Below the pieces are notes generated by a model that made no database searches, was not told where the DNA came from, and was given only the letters and a program-made list of their open reading frames with translations. A DNA stretch of 64,000 nucleotides from Cobetia marina (GTDB lineage: Bacteria > Pseudomonadota > Gammaproteobacteria > Pseudomonadales > Halomonadaceae). A program made the position numbers and the translations under genes. This document shows, in pieces, positions 54,432-62,041 of this stretch. Where the stretch lies: assembly GCF_001720485.1 (NCBI RefSeq), contig NZ_CP017114.1, positions 1,612,001-1,676,000 on the forward strand, read 5' to 3'. Within the stretch, counting starts at the first letter, position 1, and every line of letters starts with the position of its first letter.

Positions 54432-56234
54432 TCACTCGTCTGCCAGCCAGCGCCGTGCGACCGCGAAGGCGCGTGGCAGGTTGCGGCACCAGGTCAGCTC
54501 TCCCGTGCGCTTGCGAATGCCGGCCCGGCGCAGCTTAACGATCAGATGGCTGGGGAGCCCCGACAGGACCAGCGCCACGTGCTGGTGGCGCATGTCATCG
54601 ATCAGTGACTGCAGAGCGACGATGGCCGTGCCGTCCATGCTGGGTACATCGGCCATGTCGAGAATCACGATCTGGACCTTGTCATCGACCAGGCGCAGCG
54701 AGGTCAGTGCCTTTTCCGCCACGCCGAAGAACAGGGGGCCGTCGATGTCATAGAGCGCAATCGCTCGGGTGTCTTCTCCCCGGGCATGCGTCTGGCGTGG
54801 AGGATCGCTCTCTGGCGCATCGTTCTCTGGCGTGTCTGTCTCTGGCATGTCAATGATCTGACGGGTCTGGGTGAGCTGCATCATGCGGCGGATGAACAGC
54901 GCCGCCGCCAGGCCGATGCCAACCGCCACCGCCAGTACCATGTTGAACAGCACGGTAAGGCCGAAGCAGATCAACAGGATCGCCACGTCACCACCGGGGG
55001 CAGAGCGCAAGGTATGCACGAAGTGACGAGCCTCGCTCATGTTCCAGGCGACGATGAACAGCAAGGCGGCCAGTGTGGCCATCGGCACTTTTCCCAGCAG
55101 TTCCGCCAGCGCGATCACCGCCAGCAGCACCACCGCGGAATGCACCACGGCGGCCAGCGGTGAGCGGGCACCACACCGGATGTTGGTGGCCGTGCGAGCG
55201 ATGGCGGCGGTGGCGGTGATGCCTCCGAACAGCGGCGCCACCAGGTTGCCCAGCCCCTGGCCGATCAGTTCGGCATCCGGATCATGGCGTGTCCTGGTCA
55301 GTCCATCAGACACGACCGAGCACAGCAGGGATTCGATGGCGCCCAGCATGGCGATGGCGATGGCAGGCCCCAGCAATGCGCGGATCAGGGTGAAATCCAG
55401 TGGCAGTGGATATCCGTCCGCTCCGGGCAGGTGCCAGGGGGCCAGAAATGCCGGGGCAATCGGAGGGATGCCATTGCCACTGTCGTTCAGCGTTTCCCAG
55501 CTGAAGCGTGAGGCAATGGTCTGCACCAGCATTTCATGTGAGTCATCGCCCAGGCCGTGATTGACGGCGTAGGCGGCAAGTGCCCCGACGAACAGGCCCA
55601 CAAGCGGCGCGGGAATCGGGAGGTGAAGTCGCGGCCATAGCAGCATGACCACCAGCGAAAAGACCCCGATGGACAGTTCGAAAGGATTCAGTGTCGGCAG
55701 GGCGGCCAGAATCTGACCGACGTTCTCCACGAAGTGCTCGCCGAGCTGACCGACACTCAGCCCCAGGAAGTCAGGCACCTGCAAGACAGCAATCACGACG
55801 GCGATACCCGCGGTAAAACCCAGCACGACGGGATAGGGCACGAACTGGATGAGTCGCCCCATGCGCGCCAGCCCCAGCATGACCAGTATGGCGCCCGCCA
55901 TCATGGTGGCGATCAGCAGGCCACCGAGCCCGTACTGCTGAACGATGGGGAACAGGATCACCACGAAGGCCGCTGTCGGGCCGGAGACGTTGACGCGTGA
56001 GCCGCCCGTGATGGCAATGATCGCCCCCGCGACGATGGCCGTGTACAAGCCATGCTGTGGTGCGACGCCGGCGGCGATGGCCAGTGCCATGGACAGCGGC
56101 ACCGCCACGGTGCCGATGGTCAGCCCGGCCAGGATATCCTGGCGGAGATCGGTGAGGCCGTAGCCTGAGTGCCAGGCGGAGCGCAGGCCGGTGGCGATGC
56201 GGGGGAGGCGCATGGGAGAGCGCTTGGGGGTCAT
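54432..56234 (-). CDS. SulP-family anion transporter with STAS domain (DauA-like)
   Basis: A 600-residue inner-membrane carrier. Residues about 25-440 form the transport domain with G-L-T-I-G-T-V-A-V-P-L-S-M-A-L-A-I-A near residue 36, V-S-G-P-T-A-A-F near 84 and a later A-T-N-I-R-C-G-A-R-S-P; the C-terminal STAS domain (about 490-590) has D-M-A-D-V-P-S-M-D-G-T-A. E. coli DauA of this family moves C4-dicarboxylates. A repeated acidic linker (E-T-D-T-P-E-N-D-A-P-E-S-D), encoded by imperfect 15-bp repeats at about 54805-54850, joins the two domains. The substrate could be sulfate, bicarbonate or dicarboxylate. Confidence 0.9.
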   Translation of the reverse strand: MTPKRSPMRLPRIATGLRSAWHSGYGLTDLRQDILAGLTIGTVAVPLSMALAIAAGVAPQHGLYTAIVAGAIIAITGGSRVNVSGPTAAFVVILFPIVQQYGLGGLLIATMMAGAILVMLGLARMGRLIQFVPYPVVLGFTAGIAVVIAVLQVPDFLGLSVGQLGEHFVENVGQILAALPTLNPFELSIGVFSLVVMLLWPRLHLPIPAPLVGLFVGALAAYAVNHGLGDDSHEMLVQTIASRFSWETLNDSGNGIPPIAPAFLAPWHLPGADGYPLPLDFTLIRALLGPAIAIAMLGAIESLLCSVVSDGLTRTRHDPDAELIGQGLGNLVAPLFGGITATAAIARTATNIRCGARSPLAAVVHSAVVLLAVIALAELLGKVPMATLAALLFIVAWNMSEARHFVHTLRSAPGGDVAILLICFGLTVLFNMVLAVAVGIGLAAALFIRRMMQLTQTRQIIDMPETDTPENDAPESDPPRQTHARGEDTRAIALYDIDGPLFFGVAEKALTSLRLVDDKVQIVILDMADVPSMDGTAIVALQSLIDDMRHQHVALVLSGLPSHLIVKLRRAGIRKRTGELTWCRNLPRAFAVARRWLADE

Positions 56235-56390
56235 GGTGGTGGGTCCTCGCGGAGGGAGACGCTACGCTGACTCTGGTGCTGGCGTGTCAGGGCATGGCGT
56301 GACATGTCCGAACACGACGAATGCATCAGGCAGCAGCAGGGCGGTCGTCCTGGACTGTCTGCCCTGTCATGACGATCTCATGATAAAGAG

Positions 56391-56521
56391 ATGGTAAAAA
56401 CATTAACATGTCATTGGCATGTTCGTCATCCGCCCCCCAGTGTCAGAGAGCTGGCCTGTCGGGATTGGCTTGTCTGTACCGGACCCTCGGTATTACCATC
56501 AGATGTTAATGGTTTCGGGAG
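56391..56521. promoter_or_regulatory. Two mirrored motif pairs upstream of the CopG-like gene
   Basis: ATGGTA (56391-56396) and CATTAACAT (56401-56409) recur as TACCAT (56504-56509) and ATGTTAATG (56513-56521), the inverse sequences. The second pair ends 8 bases before the start of the ribbon-helix-helix gene. This could be its autoregulatory operator, with the two sites bridged by looping. Confidence 0.45.
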
Positions 56522-56529
56522 AGCCGAGG

Positions 56530-56718
56530 ATGGAAAAGAAGACCGCACGTCTGACCCTGATGATTGACCCCCACAAGAAGCAGGCCTTCGAGCAACTGTG
56601 TGCCACGCAGGACCAGACGCCCTCTCAGGTCGTTCGTCAGTTGATCCGCGAGTATCTGCAGGCACATGGTGTCGAGTACGCCTCCCAGCCCGGGCGTCCG
56701 CAACCGCCATCTTCCTGA
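56530..56718 (+). CDS. Small ribbon-helix-helix (CopG/Arc-like) protein
   Basis: A 62-residue protein with R-L-T-L-M-I-D-P-H-K-K-Q-A-F-E-Q-L-C, then S-Q-V-V-R-Q-L-I-R-E-Y-L, the strand-helix-helix pattern of CopG/Arc-type DNA-binding proteins, followed by a Pro/Ser tail. ATG 56530 is preferred; the frame extends to 56419 but without a ribosome site. Mirrored motifs just upstream suggest autorepression. No toxin gene is adjacent; the next gene is an oxidoreductase on the other strand, so an antitoxin role is not supported. Targets unknown. Confidence 0.7.
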   Translation: MEKKTARLTLMIDPHKKQAFEQLCATQDQTPSQVVRQLIREYLQAHGVEYASQPGRPQPPSS

Positions 56719-56779
56719 AAGAACGGGTGTGAAGGGCGTTCTGGCAAGCCGTGACTTGGTCTTCGCTGAAGTGGCCTGT

Positions 56780-56809
56780 GCTGACAAGCTCTGCGCTGAC
56801 AAGCTCTGC
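56780..56809 (+). repeat. Two 15-bp tandem repeats (GCTGACAAGCTCTGC)
   Basis: Exact copies at 56780-56794 and 56795-56809, followed by a partial third (GCTGACGCAAG). They lie between the CopG-like gene and its terminator. Confidence 0.85.
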
Positions 56810-56827
56810 GCTGACGCAAGAGACAAG

Positions 56828-56859
56828 AAGCCCCTGACAGGCGAACCTGTCAGGGGCTT
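56828..56859 (+). terminator. Terminator between the CopG-like and oxidase genes
   Basis: AAGCCCCTGACAGG (56828-56841) and CCTGTCAGGGGCTT (56846-56859) form a 14-bp perfect stem with a CGAA tetraloop, followed by TCACG. It lies between convergent genes. Confidence 0.85.
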
Positions 56860-56908
56860 TCACGTTCATGGGCCAGGCCATTCACCCAGCTCTCTCAGAT
56901 AGGCGAGA

Positions 56909-58195
56909 TCATTGGCAGAACCTGACTGGTGACAGGCTGCGCGCGTAGTCCGGCAGGGGCTCGCCTGCCACCATCCGGGCCACGATATCCCCTGTCTCGG
57001 CCGAGAGTGTCAGGCCCAGATGGCCGTGCCCGTAAGCGAGAAGCAGGCCGGGGCAGCCAGGCATTTCGCCCACTACCGGCAGGCCATCGGGGGTGGAGTG
57101 GCGCACCCCCATCCAGTGGCGGGCGACGTCGAGGGGCTGACCGAAGAGTGTCTCGCCCCATCGTGTGAGGGCTTGCCAGCGCTGTGGCGAGGCGGGGCGC
57201 GACGGCGCACAGAACTCGGTGGTGCCCGCCAGGCGAATGCCTTCCGCCATTGGCGAGGCGTAGAAGTGATGCGCCAGCCAGCCTACCGGGCGTGAGAGTG
57301 GCAGCTGGGTGGCGAGTTCGATGTGATAGCCGCGCTCACTGACCACCGGCAGACGCTTGCCGAGTCCCGCCAGTAGTGTGTTGCTCGCGATACCGGCACA
57401 GACCACGACATGCGGGACCTCGTGGGAGGTGGTGGCGGTGTCGATGTGCCAACCACCACTGGTCAGCGGCGTGAGGGCGTCGACCTGCTGCGCCGTCCAC
57501 TCAAGGCCACCTTCTTCCAGCTGTACGAAGAGTTGGTGGCTGAGTGACAGCGGGCTGGTGAGGTGGCGGGTGTCAGGGAAGAACAGGCCGCCTGCCAGCC
57601 CCTTCGGGTTGAGCGACGGTTCCATGTCCCGCAGCTGGCTCGCGCCCAGCGCCTGACATTCGACCCCGTCACGGCGCTTGGCCTGGGCCATCTTCTCCAG
57701 CGCCGGCGGGGTGATGGCGGTGTCGCGCTGGATCTGCAGGCAGCCTGTCTGGCTGGCCAGCGCAGTGGTGGCTTTGGTCTGCAGGTCATCGATCAGGGCA
57801 TGCTGACGTTCGACGGCATTGGCCAGCAAGGCAATCAGATCTGCCTTGTGGCGCTGGAAATTGGTGGGCGTTGCCGCCTTGAGGAAACGCCAGCCGAAGT
57901 CCGCCAGGGCGGGGGTGTGGCGCAGGGCGATGGCAAGGGAGGGCTGCCTGCTCAGCAGGTGGCCCGGCAGCTGGCGCAGTGTGTCGCCGCTGGCCATCGG
58001 CGAGGTGGCGTAGTTGGCGATCAGACCGGCGTTGCCGAAGGAGGTGCCTTCACCGACGGGATTCGGGTCATACAAATGAACGTGATAGCCACGTGCCTGC
58101 AAGGCGCGGCAGGTCGCTAGGCCGATGATGCCGGCGCCGATGACGGCAATGCTGTCGTGGCTCGACACTCGGGCGGCGGGGGATTGCGGGGTCAT
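56909..58195 (-). CDS. FAD-dependent amino-acid oxidoreductase, DadA-like
   Basis: A 428-residue flavoprotein of the D-amino-acid dehydrogenase/oxidase fold. The FAD motif I-A-V-I-G-A-G-I-I-G-L-A-T near residue 16 is followed by Y-D-P-N-P-V-G-E-G-T-S-F-G-N-A-G (typical of DadA). The C-terminal W-M-G-V-R-H-S-T-P-D-G-L-P-V-V-G and G-H-G-H-L-G-L-T are the second FAD-binding segment. It would oxidise a D-amino or imino acid to a keto acid. It is downstream of the symporter and small protein on the same strand, so it probably acts on the imported solute. Confidence 0.88.
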   Translation of the reverse strand: MTPQSPAARVSSHDSIAVIGAGIIGLATCRALQARGYHVHLYDPNPVGEGTSFGNAGLIANYATSPMASGDTLRQLPGHLLSRQPSLAIALRHTPALADFGWRFLKAATPTNFQRHKADLIALLANAVERQHALIDDLQTKATTALASQTGCLQIQRDTAITPPALEKMAQAKRRDGVECQALGASQLRDMEPSLNPKGLAGGLFFPDTRHLTSPLSLSHQLFVQLEEGGLEWTAQQVDALTPLTSGGWHIDTATTSHEVPHVVVCAGIASNTLLAGLGKRLPVVSERGYHIELATQLPLSRPVGWLAHHFYASPMAEGIRLAGTTEFCAPSRPASPQRWQALTRWGETLFGQPLDVARHWMGVRHSTPDGLPVVGEMPGCPGLLLAYGHGHLGLTLSAETGDIVARMVAGEPLPDYARSLSPVRFCQ

Positions 58196-58333
58196 CGCGC
58201 GTACTCTCTTTGCCGGTCATGCCGGGCGGATTGCCCGACATGATCAGCGTGATGAAGACGGTGTGAGGGTCGTGACAGGGCCATGACAGAGCTTGGAAAG
58301 CCTTGGTCGAGCGGCACAGACCCTGCCGATGGC

Positions 58334-58429
58334 TCAGTTGTCGCGGTAGAACTTCCAGGAGGCGATGGCGATGACCACGGCGGTGAGGATGCTCAGCAGA
58401 CAGATGGTGTAGAGAGTGAATCCGAACAT
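58334..58429 (-). CDS. 31-residue single-span membrane protein coupled to the symporter
   Basis: Too short for routine calling. On the minus strand ATG 58429 opens 31 codons: M-F-G-F-T-L-Y-T-I-C-L-L-S-I-L-T-A-V-V-I, then A-I-A-S-W-K-F-Y-R-D-N. It has one hydrophobic span of about 22 residues and a charged C-terminus. A GAGGA ribosome site overlaps the symporter stop, only 10 bases before it, so translation is coupled. Small accessory proteins next to sodium:solute symporters are known; this fits that class from position and shape. Confidence 0.7.
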   Translation of the reverse strand: MFGFTLYTICLLSILTAVVIAIASWKFYRDN

Positions 58430-58439
58430 GGTCAGGTCC

Positions 58440-59867
58440 TCAGGAGTGGGTGGGCTGGATCGGGGCGTTCTTGCCGTTGTGGTCTGGCGCCGCGTTCAAG
58501 AACTGGTAGACGAGGGTGAAGACCACGATATTGACGATGACGCCAGCAATCAGTGGGGTGAGCCCGGTGAGGGCTTCCAGTTCCAGGCCACTCCATTTCC
58601 ACATGCTGGTGGCCAGGGCGCCGGCGATCATCGCGGCCACACCAGCACGCTTGCAGCGAATCCTGAACAGCACGGCGAAGATGAACGGCAGCAGGATGGT
58701 CGGCGCCCACAGGGCGTAGCTCAGCAGCAGCGCATCGATGATCGAGGTGGCGTAAAGCGCGAACACGATGGCGCCCAGGCCGATGGCCAGATTGACGCCG
58801 CGCTCGATCCACAGCTGTTGCTTGCCGGACATGGCGGGGTTGATGAAGGGCTTGTAGATGTCGGTGACGAAGATGACCGCTGCCGAGTTCAGATAGGAAT
58901 CCGCCGTTGACATCACCACCGCCAGCAGTGAGGCCAGCACCAGCCCGGTCAGCCCCAGCGGCAGAGCGTCGCGGATCAGTTCCGGCATGGCCTGATCCGG
59001 CGAGATCTGCGGATAGAGCACCAGCGCGATCAAGCCGATGGTGGAGCTGACGGCATAGAACAGCAGACCGAAACCACCGGCCAGCGAGTAGCCGATCCTG
59101 GCATGACGGGAATCCGGTGCGGACAGGGCGCGCTGGGTGTAGGGCGGGACGAGGGTCTCGCCAAGCAGGAAGGCGATGAAGATGCTGAGGAACATCGGCG
59201 GCGTGTAATCGCCCATGAGGCTGAAGTGCTCGCTGGGGAGCGCGGCGATCAAGGCCTCGGGGCCACCGATCTTGTCGAGCCCGACGATCATGGTGATGGG
59301 CAGGAAGACCGCTAGCATCACGAACTGCACCACGTCAGTCTGGATCACGGCCCACATGCCGCCGGCCGTGGAGTACACCAGTACCACTGCCATGCCAATC
59401 AGGATGCCGGTGCTGATCTCGATGCCCAGGATGGCATTGAAGACGGTGCCGATGGCCAGCGCCTGGGCGCCGAGGATGCCGATGCAGAAGATCAGCGAGA
59501 AGATGCCGGTCAATAGGCGAGCGCTGCGACCATAGTGATGCGCCATGATGTCGCCGACCGTCTGTGCCCCTGCATAACGCTTGAGGCGTGGCGCGATGTA
59601 GAGGCCCGCGATGATGGTGGCGATGGGGAAGGCGGAGGCCGCGAACATGAAGGCGTAGCCTTCGTCGAAGGCCTTGCCGGCGCGACCCATCGAGGCACCC
59701 CCGCCGAGGAAGGAAGCGGCGAGCGTGGCGAACAGCACCGGCCAGATGATCTTGTTGCCGGCGACAGCGAAGTCGGCACTGCTGGATGTCTTCCTGGCAC
59801 TGCGATAGCCGATATACAGCAAGATGGCGAAATACAGCAGTAGCCCCATGAGGTCGATCGTGTGCAT
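58440..59867 (-). CDS. Sodium:solute symporter (SSS family)
   Basis: A 475-residue inner-membrane transporter with about 13 spans. Family features are Y-I-G-Y-R-S-A-R-K-T-S-S-S-A-D-F-A-V-A-G near residue 18, A-S-F-L-G-G-G-A-S near 50, T-A-G-G-M-W-A-V-I-Q-T-D near 165 and the sodium-site S-T-A-D-S-Y-L-N-S-A near 330. ATG 59867 gives the standard N-terminus; the frame extends to 59936. It heads an operon of symporter, 31-residue protein and DadA-like oxidase, divergent from a LysR gene, so it likely imports the oxidase substrate, perhaps a proline-like or D-amino acid. Confidence 0.9.
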   Translation of the reverse strand: MHTIDLMGLLLYFAILLYIGYRSARKTSSSADFAVAGNKIIWPVLFATLAASFLGGGASMGRAGKAFDEGYAFMFAASAFPIATIIAGLYIAPRLKRYAGAQTVGDIMAHHYGRSARLLTGIFSLIFCIGILGAQALAIGTVFNAILGIEISTGILIGMAVVLVYSTAGGMWAVIQTDVVQFVMLAVFLPITMIVGLDKIGGPEALIAALPSEHFSLMGDYTPPMFLSIFIAFLLGETLVPPYTQRALSAPDSRHARIGYSLAGGFGLLFYAVSSTIGLIALVLYPQISPDQAMPELIRDALPLGLTGLVLASLLAVVMSTADSYLNSAAVIFVTDIYKPFINPAMSGKQQLWIERGVNLAIGLGAIVFALYATSIIDALLLSYALWAPTILLPFIFAVLFRIRCKRAGVAAMIAGALATSMWKWSGLELEALTGLTPLIAGVIVNIVVFTLVYQFLNAAPDHNGKNAPIQPTHS

Positions 59868-60035
59868 TGTCTGTGGCCCTTTGTTGTTGGTTATGAGGGT
59901 CTGGTCAGCTTCCTCCCGCTGGGGGTATAAGCACAACTAAAGGCTGTCTATTAAGTCATAAGAACAATTTAGAGCCTATTCACGAGAGGCTAGTCTTGAG
60001 CATCCAGTCCCAAGCGTCCATTCTTGAACACTAGG

Positions 60036-60091
60036 CACGAGGGCCTTGCCACGAGAGTCCCGTCACGAGAGCCCCGCCACAAGAGCCCAGT
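60036..60091 (+). repeat. Four 14-bp tandem repeats abutting a LysR start codon
   Basis: Units at 60036, 60050, 60064 and 60078 (CACGAGGGCCTTGC, CACGAGAGTCCCGT, CACGAGAGCCCCGC, CACAAGAGCCCAGT) run to 60091, 4 bases before ATG 60096. The repeat replaces the usual ribosome-binding region. The rest of 59868-60035 is the divergent promoter region, AT-rich near 59925-59985. Confidence 0.85.
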
Positions 60092-60095
60092 TGTC

Positions 60096-61106
60096 ATGAA
60101 ACTCAGACATAACCTGCGTCAGTTGCAGATCTTCCAGGAAGTGGTGCGCACGGGCAGTCTCTCCCAGGCAGCGCGTCGGCTTGGCTTGACGCAACCGGCG
60201 GTGAGCACGGCGATCGCCAATCTGGAGAGTGACGTCGGGTTTCTGCTCTTTCGCCGCAACCACTATGGCACCCAGTTGACACCGGAAGCCGTCCATCTGG
60301 CGGAGGGTGTCGACAAGGTGCTGGCATCGGTGGGGCATCTGGATGAACTGACGGATGGTCTGCGTGATGGTCACGCCGGCAAGCTCACCGTGGCCTCGAT
60401 GCCGGGGCTTTCGCCGACGGTGATGCCTCGAGTGATGTCACGCTATCTTGCCGACTTCCCCAGGAGCCGTCTGTCGCTGCAGACGTTCAGTTCACGCAAG
60501 ATCGCCGAGTGGGTCGCCGAGGGCCAGTTTGACCTCGGGGTCATCGAGGCAGACGCCGCGGTCGAGGAGCTGGTGCTGGAGGAGTATCAGCTCTGCATGG
60601 CACTGGCCGTGCCTGTCATGCATCCGCTGGCGCAACGCGAGGTCTTGTTCCCACAGGATCTGGCCGGGGAAACCATCATCACGCTGGATCAGCACCATCA
60701 GAGTACCTTGAAGCTAGCGCGTGCCTTTCAGCAGGCAGGCATGACGCTGCAGGCAAGCATCGAGACGCATCTGTTTCCCTCGGTCGCGATGCTTGTCAAT
60801 GAAGGGATAGGCATTGCCTTGATCGATCCGGTGACGGCGGAGGCGATGCTGGCGCGGCGCGATTGCCAGCTGCGCGTGGTGCCATTCGCGCCGACCATCA
60901 ACCTGGATGTCGCGCTGGTCACCTCGCGTTTTCATCCCGTCTCGCGTCAGGGGCAGCGCTTCATGCCCTATCTGACGGCGGAGCTTGCTGCCTGGCAGCA
61001 GCGCTCTCATCGTCTTCATGGCCTGCCCCTTGAGGCGGGCGCTGCCCCAGCAACCAGCGGGAAAAGCGCTGTGCGGCCTGACTCATGTGGCGATGTTGAG
61101 GAGTGA
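60096..61106 (+). CDS. LysR-family regulator, divergent from the symporter operon
   Basis: A 336-residue LysR regulator. The helix-turn-helix is Q-I-F-Q-E-V-V-R-T-G-S-L-S-Q-A-A-R-R-L-G-L-T-Q-P-A-V-S (residues about 10-38). It resembles the CysB/TdcA-like branch with a substrate domain from about 95. ATG 60096 (K-L-R-H-N-L-R-Q-L) is chosen; the frame extends upstream through the tandem repeat to 60024. Divergence from the symporter operon suggests it controls it. Its last 146 bases overlap the next gene on the opposite strand; the tail after about residue 305 is low-complexity. Confidence 0.85.
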   Translation: MKLRHNLRQLQIFQEVVRTGSLSQAARRLGLTQPAVSTAIANLESDVGFLLFRRNHYGTQLTPEAVHLAEGVDKVLASVGHLDELTDGLRDGHAGKLTVASMPGLSPTVMPRVMSRYLADFPRSRLSLQTFSSRKIAEWVAEGQFDLGVIEADAAVEELVLEEYQLCMALAVPVMHPLAQREVLFPQDLAGETIITLDQHHQSTLKLARAFQQAGMTLQASIETHLFPSVAMLVNEGIGIALIDPVTAEAMLARRDCQLRVVPFAPTINLDVALVTSRFHPVSRQGQRFMPYLTAELAAWQQRSHRLHGLPLEAGAAPATSGKSAVRPDSCGDVEE

Positions 61107-61947
61107 GCAGCGAGAAGGTGCCGATACTGGGCAGGGCATGTGGCAATGCCTTGACCAGCCGGCCTGCAGCAATGTCCTCACCGAGCAGGCGTGACCAGCA
61201 CAGGATGACCCCCTGGCCGGCGAAGGCGGCATGGATCAGCAGCTGATAGCTGTTGGCACGCAGACTGTGGGCGGGTGACTGCCAGTCGAGGCCTAGCGAT
61301 TGATACCAGTGCTGCCAGGTCAGCCAGTCCTTGAAGAAGTCCTCGACCACCAGCAGGGTGTGGTTGGCGAGCATGTCCTCAGCGTCGTGAATGGGGCCGT
61401 AGCGGTCGAGATAGGCAGGACTGCAGACGGCGATGACATCCTCTTCAGGAAAGATGGCTTCCGCGCTCAGGCCGGGCGGGTCTATCTCGTTGCTGAGGTG
61501 GTAGTAGATGCCCAGATCGAATTCGGCGAGGTCCAGGCGGTAGGGGTCTTCCACCGTCAGGATGCGCAGTTCGATGTCGGGGTGGGCGTCGCGAAAGTCG
61601 GTCAGCTTGCGGGCAAGCCAGGTGGAGGCGACGGTCGGGCTGGTGGCGAGGGTGAGCTGACGCTCATTGCCACGGCGGCGCTGACGAGTGGTTTCATCGG
61701 CGAGTTCGCGCAGCACGCGCCGAATCACACGGTAATAGTCTTCCCCGGCGGGAGTGGTGCGCAGGCCATCAGGATCACGCTCGAACAGCGGACGGCCGAG
61801 GTCATCCTCCAGACGCTTGATCTGGCGGCTGATGGCACTCTGGGTCAGGTTGAGCTCGCGTCCGGCCTGCGTGAAGCTGCCGTGACGGGCAGCGGCCTCG
61901 AAGGCGCGCAGACATTGCAGCGGAGGGAGGGCATCACGGGCCGGCAT
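60961..61947 (-). CDS. LysR-family regulator, GcvA-like
   Basis: A 328-residue GcvA-type LysR regulator: L-P-P-L-Q-C-L-R-A-F-E-A-A-A-R-H-G-S-F-T-Q-A-G-R-E-L-N-L-T-Q-S-A-I-S at the N-terminus, then F-E-R-D-P-D-G-L-R-T-T-P-A-G and a substrate domain. It is transcribed toward the previous LysR gene, with a 146-base 3' overlap; the overlapping C-terminal tail (residues about 280-328, Q-G-A-G-H-E-D-D-E-S) is low-complexity. It lies 94 bases downstream of the CocE-type gene on the same strand, so co-transcription is possible. Confidence 0.85.
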   Translation of the reverse strand: MPARDALPPLQCLRAFEAAARHGSFTQAGRELNLTQSAISRQIKRLEDDLGRPLFERDPDGLRTTPAGEDYYRVIRRVLRELADETTRQRRRGNERQLTLATSPTVASTWLARKLTDFRDAHPDIELRILTVEDPYRLDLAEFDLGIYYHLSNEIDPPGLSAEAIFPEEDVIAVCSPAYLDRYGPIHDAEDMLANHTLLVVEDFFKDWLTWQHWYQSLGLDWQSPAHSLRANSYQLLIHAAFAGQGVILCWSRLLGEDIAAGRLVKALPHALPSIGTFSLLTPQHRHMSQAAQRFSRWLLGQRPPQGAGHEDDESAAARQQAPPSDRA

Positions 61948-62041
61948 GCGAGTCCTTTGAGCAAAGCGTGAAATGGCTCGGCCAAGGATAGCATGACGAC
62001 CCGTGAGGCTCGTGGTGCGTTCAGCTCATGACGCCGTCCGC

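Noticed and set aside
56530..56718. Antitoxin of a toxin-antitoxin pair
   Set aside because: No small partner gene lies next to it; the following sequence is a repeat, a terminator and a convergent oxidase gene.
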